A stretch of DNA of 64,000 nucleotides from Cellulosimicrobium cellulans (GCF_024124905.1 NZ_JAMXST010000001.1:930001-994000), one strand, 5' to 3'. Shown: positions 53,846-62,148, counted from the first letter of the stretch. Notes: a model not told the origin generated them from the sequence alone. A program made the numbers and translations.

Positions 53846-54886
53846 TCAGACGGCGGTCGGGTCGAACCCCGCGACGTACCGGTCGATCTCGGCGAGGTAG
53901 GCGGCCCGCTGGGAGTCGCCGAGCCACGACGCCTCGAACGAGTTCCGCGCGAGCCGCACGACCTCCTCCGTGGTCAGGTCCGCTGCGTCCGCGAGCGCCA
54001 CGTAGTTGTCGGCCACGTAGCCGCCGAAGTACGCCGGGTCGTCGGAGTTCACGGTGACCCGCACGCCCGAGCGCAGCAGGCCGGCGATCTCGGTCGCCTT
54101 CATGTCGTCGGTGACGAACGAGTTCGAGATCGGGCACGTCGTCAGGCCCAGCCCGCGCTCGCGCACGACGTCGACGAGAGCCGGGTCCTCCACGACGTTC
54201 GTGCCGTGGTCCACGCGGTCCACGCCGATCTCGTCGAGCACGGTCCGGATGTTGTCGATGCTGCCGACCTGGTCGATGTCGCAGTGCATCGTGAGCCGGT
54301 AGCCGAGCTCGCGGGCGCGCGCGAAGACGTCGGCGAACTTCTGCGGCGGGTTGTCGCGCTCGTCCGAGTCGAGCCCGACGCCCAGGATCTTGTCCCGGAA
54401 CGGCACCGACGCCTCGAGCGTCTCTGCCGCGCTCTGTGCGGAGTGGTCGCGCAGGAAGCACAGGATGAGGTGCGCGTCGATGCCGTGCTTGCTCGGCGCC
54501 TCGGCCGCGGCGCGGTGGTAGCCCGTCACGACCGCCTCGAACGGCACGCCCCGCGACGTGTGCGCCTGCGGGTCGAAGAACATCTCGGCGTGCTTCACGC
54601 CGTCCGCCGCCGCGCGGGCGAGGTAGGCGTCGGCGAGCTCGTAGAAGTCGTCCGCGGTCTGCAGCACCTCCATCGCCGGGTAGTACACGGCGAGGAAGCT
54701 CGTCAGGGAGTCGAACGCGTAGGTCGCGCGCACCTCCTCGACCGTCGTCTGGCCGATGTCGATCCCGTTCTTCTGCGCGAGCCGCAGCTTGAGGTCGGGC
54801 TCGAGCGTGCCCTCCAGGTGCAGGTGCAGCTCCGCCTTGGGCAGGCCGGTGACGAACTCGCGGGTGGGCGTCGTGGGCGCGGGCAT
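53846..54886 (-). CDS. Adenosine/adenine deaminase family protein
   Basis: A 346-residue zinc deaminase: AELHLHLEGTLEP supplies the N-terminal HxH metal ligands, MHCDIDQVG the third His, VDHGTNV the catalytic His and VTVNSDDPAYFGGYV the metal/catalytic Asp pair. The segments FFDPQAHTSRGVPFEAVV and NSDDPAYFGGY match the adenine deaminase branch more than adenosine deaminases, so adenine to hypoxanthine salvage is the more likely reaction. ATG 54886 has AAGGAG six bases upstream. It is divergent from the LPMO gene. Confidence 0.88.
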   Translation of the reverse strand: MPAPTTPTREFVTGLPKAELHLHLEGTLEPDLKLRLAQKNGIDIGQTTVEEVRATYAFDSLTSFLAVYYPAMEVLQTADDFYELADAYLARAAADGVKHAEMFFDPQAHTSRGVPFEAVVTGYHRAAAEAPSKHGIDAHLILCFLRDHSAQSAAETLEASVPFRDKILGVGLDSDERDNPPQKFADVFARARELGYRLTMHCDIDQVGSIDNIRTVLDEIGVDRVDHGTNVVEDPALVDVVRERGLGLTTCPISNSFVTDDMKATEIAGLLRSGVRVTVNSDDPAYFGGYVADNYVALADAADLTTEEVVRLARNSFEASWLGDSQRAAYLAEIDRYVAGFDPTAV

Positions 54887-55005
54887 GGGTCTCCTTCTCG
54901 GGTCGGTGTCCCCCCGCCCCCATCCTCCCCCGTGCACGACGCCGGGGCGCACCCGCTCCCGGACGGCCGCACCGGCGTCGGGCTCGCGGGGACGGTGGCG
55001 GCCCG

Positions 55006-55013
55006 AATCGATT
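55006..55013. promoter_or_regulatory. AATCGATT palindrome upstream of the LPMO gene
   Basis: An eight-base palindrome with central CG lies 75 bases before the LPMO start in otherwise very GC-rich DNA. LacI-type regulators of cellulose genes bind such elements, but this one is not the known CebR/CelR sequence and is short enough to be chance. Confidence 0.2.
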
Positions 55014-55087
55014 AGGCGGCTGACGCCGCGGGCGGGGGCGAGGCATGGTCGTCGCGTTCGACATCCGAGAGCGAAGGAGCTGGAGAG

Positions 55088-56449
55088 ATGCGACGCATCG
55101 CAGCGTGGGCCGCCGCCGTGGTCCTCGGCGCGGCCGGGCTCGTGGCGGCCTCGCCACCCGCCCCGGCCGCCGCGCACGGGGCGGAGGTGTTCCCGGGGAG
55201 CCGCCAGTACCTGTGCTGGGTGGACGGCCAGACGGGCAACGGGCAGGTCGACCCGCAGAACCCGGCGTGCGCGAACGCCTACGCGGTCAGCGGGACCTCG
55301 GCGTTCTACAACTGGTTCGGGAACCTGGACTCGAACGGCGCGGGCCGGACGGTCGGCTACGTCCCCGACGGGCAGATCTGCGACGGCGGGGGGCGCGGCC
55401 CGTACGACTTCAGCGGGTTCAACGCCGTGCGCGACGACTGGCCGCGGACGCACCTGACCGCCGGGGAGACCTACCAGTTCCAGCACAACAACTGGGCCGA
55501 GCACCCGGGGCGCTTCGACGTGTACGTCACCCGGGAGGGCTGGGACCCGTCGAGCCCGCTCGCCTGGGACGACCTCGAGCTCGTCGACAGCGTGACGAAC
55601 CCGCCGGACACGGGCGGACCGGGTGCCCTGAACTACTACTACTGGGACGTCACGCTTCCGGCCGACCGCAGCGGCGACCACATGATCTTCACCCACTGGG
55701 TCCGCTCGGACAGCAACGAGAACTTCTACTCGTGCTCCGACGTCGCGTTCGACGGCGGTGACGGCGAGGTCACGGGGATCGGCGACGACGGCGGCGAGCC
55801 GACCGAGCCCGCGTGCCCCGACGAGGCGCCGGGCGCCCCGGGAACGGTGATGGCCATGTCCGTCACCGCGACCAGCGCGCACGTCATGTGGGGTGCCGCC
55901 GAGTCCGGGTGCGTCACCGGGTACGACGTGCTCGACCCCGTCACCGGCCAAGTCCTCGCGAGCACCGACGGGTCGCCCATGGTCGACCTCACCGGTCTCG
56001 AGCCCGACACGGCGTACACGGTGGAGGTCCGGTCGCGGAACGACCACACCGGGGCGGTCTCCGGGACCAGGAACGTCACGTTCACGACGCTGGACGACGG
56101 CGGCACCCCCGAGCCCACCGGCGCGTGCACCGTCGACTACTCCGCGGCCGCCTGGGGCGGCACGAGCACCGGGTTCACCGCGTCGGTCACGGTGACCAAC
56201 ACGTCCGCCGCGACCGTGGACGACTGGGTCGTCACGTTCGACTACCCCGGAGGTCAGCGGGTCGACGCGCCGGGATGGAGCGCGGCCGTCGCCCAGACGG
56301 GCACCACGGTCACGGCGACCCACCCGGCGTGGCAGCCGAGCATCGCGCCGGGGCAGTCGGTCACGTTCGGCTACAACGGCGCGACCACGACGGCCGGCAC
56401 CCACCCCGATCCCACCGGGTTCACGCTCGACGGGGTCGCCTGCGACTGA
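55088..56449 (+). CDS. Secreted AA10 lytic polysaccharide monooxygenase with FN3 and CBM2
   Basis: A 453-residue secreted copper enzyme that oxidatively cleaves crystalline polysaccharide. Signal peptide residues 1-29 ends AAA, so the mature protein begins with His30, the first histidine-brace ligand; His139 (WAEHPGRFDVYVT) is the second and Phe213 in NENFYSCSD is at the axial position. The AA10 domain spans 30-223, an FN3 domain about 245-336, and a CBM2 cellulose-binding module 347-453 with conserved aromatic residues. The layout and ENFYSCSD resemble cellulose-active, C1-oxidising enzymes. Start ATG 55088 has AAGGAGCTGGAGAG upstream; a 15-bp terminator follows. Confidence 0.93.
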   Translation: MRRIAAWAAAVVLGAAGLVAASPPAPAAAHGAEVFPGSRQYLCWVDGQTGNGQVDPQNPACANAYAVSGTSAFYNWFGNLDSNGAGRTVGYVPDGQICDGGGRGPYDFSGFNAVRDDWPRTHLTAGETYQFQHNNWAEHPGRFDVYVTREGWDPSSPLAWDDLELVDSVTNPPDTGGPGALNYYYWDVTLPADRSGDHMIFTHWVRSDSNENFYSCSDVAFDGGDGEVTGIGDDGGEPTEPACPDEAPGAPGTVMAMSVTATSAHVMWGAAESGCVTGYDVLDPVTGQVLASTDGSPMVDLTGLEPDTAYTVEVRSRNDHTGAVSGTRNVTFTTLDDGGTPEPTGACTVDYSAAAWGGTSTGFTASVTVTNTSAATVDDWVVTFDYPGGQRVDAPGWSAAVAQTGTTVTATHPAWQPSIAPGQSVTFGYNGATTTAGTHPDPTGFTLDGVACD

Positions 56450-56460
56450 CGCGCGACGAC

Positions 56461-56494
56461 GGTGGGCCGGCGGGGACCGCCCCGTCGGCCCACC
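56461..56494. terminator. 15-bp hairpin between LPMO and response-regulator genes
   Basis: Arms 56461-56475 (GGTGGGCCGGCGGGG) and 56480-56494 pair fully, one pair being G-U, around a four-base loop. It lies 11 bases after the LPMO stop and five before the end of the convergent regulator gene, so it can serve both strands. Confidence 0.85.
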
Positions 56495-56499
56495 CACCT

Positions 56500-57204
56500 C
56501 TAGTCCGTCGCCGAGACCAGACCCACGCGGTAGGCGAGCACGACCGCCTGCACCCGGTCCCGGAGCCCGAGCTTCGCCAGGATCCGGGACACGTACGTCT
56601 TGACGGTCTCGGGGGTGATGACGAGCACGCTCGCGATCTCCGCGTTGGACAGCCCCGCGGCGAGCTGCTCGAGCACCTCGAGCTCGCGCGGGGTCAGGGC
56701 ACGCACGACGTCGTCCCGCGCGGGGCGGGAGGTGTCGGTCGGCCGCACCCGCTCGGCGTAGCGGCCGACGAGGGCGCGGGTGACGCTCGGGGCCAGCAGG
56801 GACTCGCCCCGGGCGATCGTCCGGATGCCCTCGACCAGCTCGGCGGGAGGGGCGTCCTTGAGCAGGAACCCGCTCGCCCCGGCGCGCAGCGCCTCGTAGA
56901 CGTACTCGTCGACGTTGAACGTGGTGACCATGAGCACCTTCGCCGGCGTCTCGACGTCGGGCCCGGCGATCTGCCGTGTCGCCTCGATGCCGTCGAGCAC
57001 GGGCATCCGGATGTCCATGACCACGACGTCGGGGCGCAGCCGTCGCGCGGCCTCGACGGCCGCCCGGCCGTCCTGCGCCTCGCCGACGACCTCCATGTCG
57101 GCCTGCGCGGAGAAGATCGTGACGTAGCCGACCCGCACCAGCTCCTGGTCCTCGCAGACCAGGACGCGGATCGGGGGCCGCGGCCCCGGCGGCGAGACGG
57201 TCAT
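56500..57204 (-). CDS. NarL-type response regulator
   Basis: A 234-residue regulator with a receiver domain (about 10-130, RVLVCEDQELVRVGY acidic pair, Asp in VVVMDIRMPVLDG) and a LuxR-type helix-turn-helix (about 165-225, LTPRELEVLEQLAAGLSNAE, VKTYVSRILAKLGLRDR). The ATG at 57204 overlaps the stop of the sensor kinase, its evident partner. It is the last gene of a CPBP-kinase-regulator operon. Confidence 0.94.
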   Translation of the reverse strand: MTVSPPGPRPPIRVLVCEDQELVRVGYVTIFSAQADMEVVGEAQDGRAAVEAARRLRPDVVVMDIRMPVLDGIEATRQIAGPDVETPAKVLMVTTFNVDEYVYEALRAGASGFLLKDAPPAELVEGIRTIARGESLLAPSVTRALVGRYAERVRPTDTSRPARDDVVRALTPRELEVLEQLAAGLSNAEIASVLVITPETVKTYVSRILAKLGLRDRVQAVVLAYRVGLVSATD

Positions 57205-58457
57205 GGGCGGCTCCTGGTCGGAGCGGTGGTCGGGGCGGTGGGGATCCGGGCCCGCACGCGGAATCCCCCGTCAGGTGTGGGGCCGGTCTCCAGGTCCCCG
57301 TCGAGGACCCGGACGCGCTCGCGCAGACCGGCGAGCCCGCGACCGGCCGGTGGTGCCGGATCCACGGTGGCAGGGCGGTCCGGTGGCGGGGTCCCCGGCC
57401 TGGCGACCGACGAGTCGGGTCCGCCGGTGCTCACCTCGGCCTCGACGTGGTCGGCGCCGTGCCGCACGCGGACCGTGGTCGGGCGCCCGGGCGCGTGCTT
57501 GAGCGCGTTGGTCAGGCCCTCCTGCACCACCCGGTAGGCGGCGAGCCCGACGGCGTCGGGCAGGTCGCGCCGTCGACCCTCCTCCGTCCACTCCACCGGC
57601 TGGCCGGACCGGCGGGCCTGGTCGACGAGGTCGCCCACGCGGCCGAGGACCGGCGCCCGCTCCGCCGGGGCCGCCTCGCCCGTGGCCTCGAGCACGCCCA
57701 GCAGGTGCCGGAGCTCCGTCAGGGCGCGTCGCCCGGTGCCGCTGATCGCGACGAGCCCTTCGGCGGCGCGGTCGGGTGCCGCGGGCAGGAGGTACTGCGC
57801 GGCGTCGGCCTGCACGACCATCGCGGTCACGTGGTGCGTCACGACGTCGTGCAGGTCCCTCGCGATCCGGGCGCGCTCCTGAGCGGTCGCGACGGCGGCC
57901 GCGAGACGCCGACGCTCGACCTCCTCGGCCCGCCGGCGACGCACTCCCGCGCCGGCCGACCAGATCACCACCAGGACGAGGTAGAACGCGAGGAACACGG
58001 GCAGCCGGTTGGGTGAGCCGAGGCCGGACAGCGTGGCCGCGAGGACGACGTAGCCACCGGTCACCACGGCGGCGATGATCCGACGAGACCGCGCCAGGTG
58101 GGCCCCGGCGGTGTACAGCGCCACGTAGAGGCCGACGCTCGCGAACGTCGGCGGGCAGGCCAGCACCTGCGCCGCGGCGAAGGCGGTACCGACGACGGCG
58201 AGGCAGACCCCGGGTACGCGGCGGCGGAACGCGAGCGGCAGGCACTGCGCGAGGGCGAGCGTCACCGCCAGCGCGTCCGTCGGCCGCTCGGGCAGGTCAC
58301 CGAGCTCGACGCCGATCGTCGAGAGCGTCGGGACGAACCCGAGCACCGCGAGGGCGACCGCGAGCGACGCGTCCAGCGCGTCCTGCCGTCCCGGTCGCCA
58401 CCGTCGACGCGGCTCACCGGGGCGTGACGCCCGGTCGAGGACGGGGGTGTCGGGCAC
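57201..58457 (-). CDS. Sensor histidine kinase (HisKA_3)
   Basis: A 418-residue kinase with an N-terminal membrane domain of about five to six segments (residues 25-175), a HisKA_3 domain with the phospho-acceptor His in RIARDLHDVVTHHVT, and a HATPase domain with VVQEGLTNALKHAPG (N box) and GRGLAGLRERV (G box). No extracellular domain is seen, so it probably senses an envelope or membrane signal. The GTG at 58457 lies nine bases after a CPBP-family gene, and its stop overlaps the response regulator start. Confidence 0.93.
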   Translation of the reverse strand: MPDTPVLDRASRPGEPRRRWRPGRQDALDASLAVALAVLGFVPTLSTIGVELGDLPERPTDALAVTLALAQCLPLAFRRRVPGVCLAVVGTAFAAAQVLACPPTFASVGLYVALYTAGAHLARSRRIIAAVVTGGYVVLAATLSGLGSPNRLPVFLAFYLVLVVIWSAGAGVRRRRAEEVERRRLAAAVATAQERARIARDLHDVVTHHVTAMVVQADAAQYLLPAAPDRAAEGLVAISGTGRRALTELRHLLGVLEATGEAAPAERAPVLGRVGDLVDQARRSGQPVEWTEEGRRRDLPDAVGLAAYRVVQEGLTNALKHAPGRPTTVRVRHGADHVEAEVSTGGPDSSVARPGTPPPDRPATVDPAPPAGRGLAGLRERVRVLDGDLETGPTPDGGFRVRARIPTAPTTAPTRSRP

Positions 58458-58466
58458 GGCCCGAGC

Positions 58467-59336
58467 CTACGGGCGACGACGGCGGGCCGGGACCCACGTC
58501 CCACGCCGGCGCACGAGCACGAGCATCGGGACGGCGATCAGCGCGCCGAGCACCACGGTCACCACCGATCCCTCGATGCCGAACGCTCCGCCCGTCAGCA
58601 GGCTCGGCCCCGAGACGTCGGCGACCAGCAGGCCCGCGGAGGCGTGCCCCGAGACGGGGATGCCGAGCAGCGCGATCGTGGCGTTCCAGGCGAGGTGCAG
58701 GCCGATGGCGAACCACAGGTTCCGACGCCAGAGGAACGCGGCGCCGAGCAGTCCGCCCGCCTCGATCGCGATCGCCAGCGCGCTCCACGCGGTCGCGGCG
58801 GGGTTGAACAGGTGCGTCAGACCGAAGAACAGGGCCGTGATCCCCAGCGCGACCCAGCTCCCGAGCAGACGCTCGAGCGCCTGGAGCGCGAAGCCACGGA
58901 ACATGAGCTCCTCGGTGACGGCGGCGCCGACGGTCACCGCGACGATCGGTGCCACCACCGCGAGGAGGTCGCCGTCGGCGACGCGGAACGTGTAGCCGCC
59001 GAGGGCCGTGACGACGGCCGCGGACACCGCGACGAAGCCGAGCCCGACCGCGGCGCCCCGCAGCGCCTCCAGCACCGCGCGGCGGCCGGCGAGCTCGGGC
59101 GTGCGGCGGTGGGCGACGCACCGCATGACCACCCGGTAGACGACGACCGCGAGCGCCGCGCCCAGCACGGGGAGCAGCAGGAACTGTTCGGCCGACGCCG
59201 TCAGACCTCCGACGAGGGCGACGCCGACCACGCCGATCAGCATCCACGTCAGGGGGTGCCGCAGGAAGCGGGACATCGGGCCGCCGCCGTCGTCCTCCCG
59301 GGTCCGGGGGCGAGGTGTCGTGGTCGTCGTGCTCAT
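58467..59336 (-). CDS. CPBP family intramembrane glutamic endopeptidase
   Basis: A 289-residue membrane protein with about seven to eight transmembrane segments. The CPBP (Abi/CAAX-like) motifs are present: VTEELMFRGFALQAL (EExxxR), FGLTHLFNP (FxxxH) and HLAWNATIA (HxxxN). Relatives act as CAAX-like proteases, in bacteriocin immunity or anti-sigma processing. It heads an operon with a histidine kinase nine bases downstream and its regulator, so it could be part of the signalling path or its output. ATG 59336 is the start. Confidence 0.9.
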   Translation of the reverse strand: MSTTTTTPRPRTREDDGGGPMSRFLRHPLTWMLIGVVGVALVGGLTASAEQFLLLPVLGAALAVVVYRVVMRCVAHRRTPELAGRRAVLEALRGAAVGLGFVAVSAAVVTALGGYTFRVADGDLLAVVAPIVAVTVGAAVTEELMFRGFALQALERLLGSWVALGITALFFGLTHLFNPAATAWSALAIAIEAGGLLGAAFLWRRNLWFAIGLHLAWNATIALLGIPVSGHASAGLLVADVSGPSLLTGGAFGIEGSVVTVVLGALIAVPMLVLVRRRGTWVPARRRRP

Positions 59337-59491
59337 GCGGGCCTCCGTCGCTGTGCCTGACCGCCCGGCTGGGCGACCACCGGCAACGCTAGGAATCCGG
59401 GCGCTCCGGCGAATCACCCCCGGGTGAGCAGTCCGGATAGCTCTCACGGGGGACCCACGCCGCGGCAGACCCGCCTCGTGACGCCCGGAGC

Positions 59492-60304
59492 TCAGTTGCG
59501 GTTCAGGCCGTGCCTCCGCGAGTCCAGGGCGACCTTGAAGTGGCTCTCTGCCTCGTCGATCACCCGCGTCGGTGTCGACGGGTCGAACACCCGCAGCAGC
59601 GAGAAGCGGAAGCCGGTCGGGTCGACGGTGCGCAGCTCGACGTTGCCACCGTGGCCGTTGGTCGCGTACGCGGTCCAGCGCTGCCGGATGCTCTCCGCAC
59701 CGTCGGCCTTGCCCACGTAGTGCCGACCGTCGCGGGTGTCGGTGATCAGGTAGACACCGACGACGGAGGCCAGCGCCGTGCGCCACGCGGCATAGCGGTG
59801 CTCGCGCATCACCGCCTGCAGCTGCGCGTGGTCGAGCACGAGCCGGTCGAAGCCCGGGAACGGCACGGGCCGCGCGTCGGCGATCTCCATGACCGGGTAT
59901 CCCGCCGCGGTCGGCCCGTTGAGCCGCCACGTGCGCGGCGACCGCCAACCGATCACCAACCGGTCCCTCAGGTCCGCGAGCCGCTCGGACCTGACCAGGT
60001 CGAACGTGCGGAGGGCCCCGTCGTTCGAGACCTCACCGCGGTTCTCCAGCACCGACCACAGCCGCGCCCGGTCTCCACCCTCGCGGACGAACACGACCCA
60101 GATGCCCGGCGGAGCAGCCGGGAAGATCCGTGGCGACGCCGACTGCCGGCGTGTGTACGCCAGGATCTCGTCATCGGTCGAGTCCGCGTGGATGCCCGGC
60201 AGGCCCGTGTCCTCGTGCTCCTTGACGAAGGCGTGCCGGATCACGAGGGCCTCCGCGGGGTCGATGAGCCCGCTGCGCAGGATCGGTTCGAGCGTCAGTG
60301 TCAT
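59492..60304 (-). CDS. Orphan GIY-YIG nuclease family protein
   Basis: A 270-residue protein. Residues about 180-270 form a GIY-YIG endonuclease domain with all key positions: GVY (183-185), YVG (196-198), catalytic Arg in IRQRW (about 207-209), metal-binding Glu253 in DEAESHFK and Asn in the final GLNRN. The first 170 residues are a separate, unrecognised domain with WVVFVREGGDRARLWSVL and GWRSPRTWRL. It stands alone, without a methyltransferase or transposase beside it. ATG 60304 is used. Defence, repair or selfish function are all possible. Confidence 0.85.
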   Translation of the reverse strand: MTLTLEPILRSGLIDPAEALVIRHAFVKEHEDTGLPGIHADSTDDEILAYTRRQSASPRIFPAAPPGIWVVFVREGGDRARLWSVLENRGEVSNDGALRTFDLVRSERLADLRDRLVIGWRSPRTWRLNGPTAAGYPVMEIADARPVPFPGFDRLVLDHAQLQAVMREHRYAAWRTALASVVGVYLITDTRDGRHYVGKADGAESIRQRWTAYATNGHGGNVELRTVDPTGFRFSLLRVFDPSTPTRVIDEAESHFKVALDSRRHGLNRN

Positions 60305-60449
60305 GTGCCGGTCGGTCTCCCGTGTCGTCGTGGCGTCTCGTCCGCCGTCGTCGAGGCCGTCCGGCGCGTTCGTCGGCTGCCGTCGGTCGAGGTCGGCCGG
60401 GCAGCCCCCGCGTCGCCGCGAGTACGGCCCCGCGCCGCGTCCAGCGCCG

Positions 60450-60641
60450 TCACCAGTCGACGACGCGCGCCACGACGCTCCCCGCACCCCGCGCGAGCCA
60501 GACGACGCCGCGCCCGACGCTCACGACGACGCTGACGAGGTCGACGAGCTCCAGGACTCTGGCGATGCCGCGCCCGAGGGCTCGGAACGGTCGCCACACC
60601 TGGTACCAGAAGCCCCGTCGCGGCCGGCTCGGCGAACTCAC
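60450..60641 (-). CDS. Small basic/hydrophobic protein, 63 residues
   Basis: A short minus-strand frame from GTG 60641 to a stop at 60450. It has a basic N-terminus (SRPRRGFWYQVWRPFRALGR) and then a hydrophobic stretch with scattered arginines (VLELVDLVSVVVSVGRGVVW). It may be a membrane-associated or amphipathic peptide. There is no clear ribosome binding site. It diverges from the hydrolase gene and precedes the GIY-YIG gene on the same strand. No family recognised; it could be a chance frame, but composition is unlike the shadows around it. Confidence 0.45.
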   Translation of the reverse strand: MSSPSRPRRGFWYQVWRPFRALGRGIARVLELVDLVSVVVSVGRGVVWLARGAGSVVARVVDW

Positions 60642-60703
60642 GACGGAAGCGTGCCACACACGACCCGTTCTCGGCCGCTCGGCCACGTCCTCGCCACGCC
60701 CGC

Positions 60704-60709
60704 TAGGGT
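60704..60709 (+). promoter_or_regulatory. -10 element for a leaderless hydrolase transcript
   Basis: TAGGGT lies seven bases before ATG 60717, putting the transcript start at the start codon itself. No ribosome binding site is present, as expected for a leaderless mRNA. Confidence 0.45.
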
Positions 60710-60716
60710 GCTTCGC

Positions 60717-61661
60717 ATGCGAAACGACGACCCTGCGGCGGTGGCCTCCGAGGAGCTGCGGATCCAGATCCCGGCGGGCGGCTGGGTCGTCGGCACGGTG
60801 CGCCGGCCCGCCGAGGAGCCGCCCCGCGGCGTCGTGGTGATCCACCCGGCGACGGCGGTCCCCGAGCGCCTGTACACGGGGTTCGCGGAGTTCCTCGCTA
60901 CCCACGGGTACGTGGCCGTCACCTACGACTACCGCGGCACCGGCCGGTCCGGCAGCCCGCGCTCCCACCGCGGCCTGCGCATGCGCGACTGGATGGCCGA
61001 CGACGTCCCCGCGGTCGCCGCGTGGGCCCGCCCGCGGTTCGGCGACGTGCCGCAGCTCGCCGTCGGGCACAGCATCGGCGGGCACGCGCTCGCGCTCGGC
61101 AGGGGCTCACGGGGCCTGGCCGGGTTCGTCACGGTCGCGTCCCACGTCGCCGCGACGTCCACGGTCCCCGACCGCGCCGAGCGGGCGCGCGTCCGGCTGA
61201 TCCTGCGGGTGCTCGGCCCTGCGACGGCCCGGGTGCTCGGCTACGTCCCCGGCCGTCGCCTGAGCCTCGGGGAGGACATGCCCGCCGCCGCGATGCTCGA
61301 GTGGGGCCGCTGGTCGACCCTGCCGGGCTACTTCTTCGACGACCCGACCATGCGCGCCGCCGCGGACGCGGCACGCGTCACCGGCGACGTCCTCGCCGTC
61401 GGGTTCACCGACGACCCGTGGGCCACCCCCGCGCAGATCGATGCGATCACCGACCGCCTCACGGCCGCTCGCGTCGAGCGACGGACGTGGAGCCCCGCCG
61501 ACGGCGGCGTGCAGGCGATCGGTCACATGGGCTTCTTCCGCCGAGGCCTGCGCGACACGCTCTGGCCCGAGCTCCTCGCCTGGCTCGACGCCCGCGCGGG
61601 GGCCGCCCCGGCGCAGGAGGACGGCAACGTCCGCTTTCCTGCCAGGAAGCCGCGACGGTGA
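60717..61661 (+). CDS. Alpha/beta hydrolase
   Basis: A 314-residue alpha/beta hydrolase. VVVIHPATAVPERLYTGFAE is the N-terminal segment, VTYDYRGTGRSG the conserved strand-helix region, and AVGHSIGGHALALG the nucleophile elbow with Ser in GHSIGG; the C-terminal His is probably in AIGHMGFFRR. The substrate is unknown; it may be an esterase or lipase-like enzyme. Its stop overlaps the GTG of a MarR-family gene, so the two are coupled and probably co-regulated. Confidence 0.87.
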   Translation: MRNDDPAAVASEELRIQIPAGGWVVGTVRRPAEEPPRGVVVIHPATAVPERLYTGFAEFLATHGYVAVTYDYRGTGRSGSPRSHRGLRMRDWMADDVPAVAAWARPRFGDVPQLAVGHSIGGHALALGRGSRGLAGFVTVASHVAATSTVPDRAERARVRLILRVLGPATARVLGYVPGRRLSLGEDMPAAAMLEWGRWSTLPGYFFDDPTMRAAADAARVTGDVLAVGFTDDPWATPAQIDAITDRLTAARVERRTWSPADGGVQAIGHMGFFRRGLRDTLWPELLAWLDARAGAAPAQEDGNVRFPARKPRR

Positions 61662-62083
61662 CGCGTCGCCCGCCGCGGCTGGTGTTCCTCACCACCGCGG
61701 CGGAGCGCCAGATGCGGCGCTGGATCGCGCGACGCGGCAGCGCACACGGCACCGGCAACGGCGGCCAGGGATTCGGCGCCCCCGCCGCCGGCGTCCTGCT
61801 GCACCTCGCCGACCACCCCGGCGCGACGATCGGCGAGGTGACGGCCGCGCTGCAGGCCTCCCCCGCCGGCACCAGCGGCCTGCTCGCCCGCATGGAGCGC
61901 GCCGACCTCGTGCGCCGTCGCACCGACCCCGACGACCGACGCACCGTCCGGCTGGACCTCACGCCCACCGGCACCGCTGCGCTCGACGACGTCCGCGCCG
62001 CGCTCGCCGAGCTGAACGACCGCCTCACCGACGGCTTCACCCCCGACGAGCTGGCCACGTCGCCCGCTGGCTCGAGCACGTGA
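61658..62083 (+). CDS. MarR family regulator, C-terminus frameshifted
   Basis: A 141-residue winged-helix regulator: AGVLLHLADHPGATIGEVTAAL leads into the recognition helix SPAGTSGLLARMERADLVRR and the wing TDPDDRRTVRLDLTPTG. MarR proteins are dimers that often repress an adjacent gene, here the coupled hydrolase. In the plus-one frame the DNA from 62059 continues as VARWLEHVTRTLS and stops at 62100, the normal MarR C-terminal helix, whereas the read frame ends ATSPAGSST. A one-base deletion at about 62059 explains this. GTG 61658 overlaps the hydrolase stop. Confidence 0.85.
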   Translation: MTRRPPRLVFLTTAAERQMRRWIARRGSAHGTGNGGQGFGAPAAGVLLHLADHPGATIGEVTAALQASPAGTSGLLARMERADLVRRRTDPDDRRTVRLDLTPTGTAALDDVRAALAELNDRLTDGFTPDELATSPAGSST

Positions 62084-62148
62084 CGCGGACGCTCTCGTAA
62101 CGGTCGCACCCTCTTCGGCTCCGGATGAGCGCCATCATGGGCCTGTAC

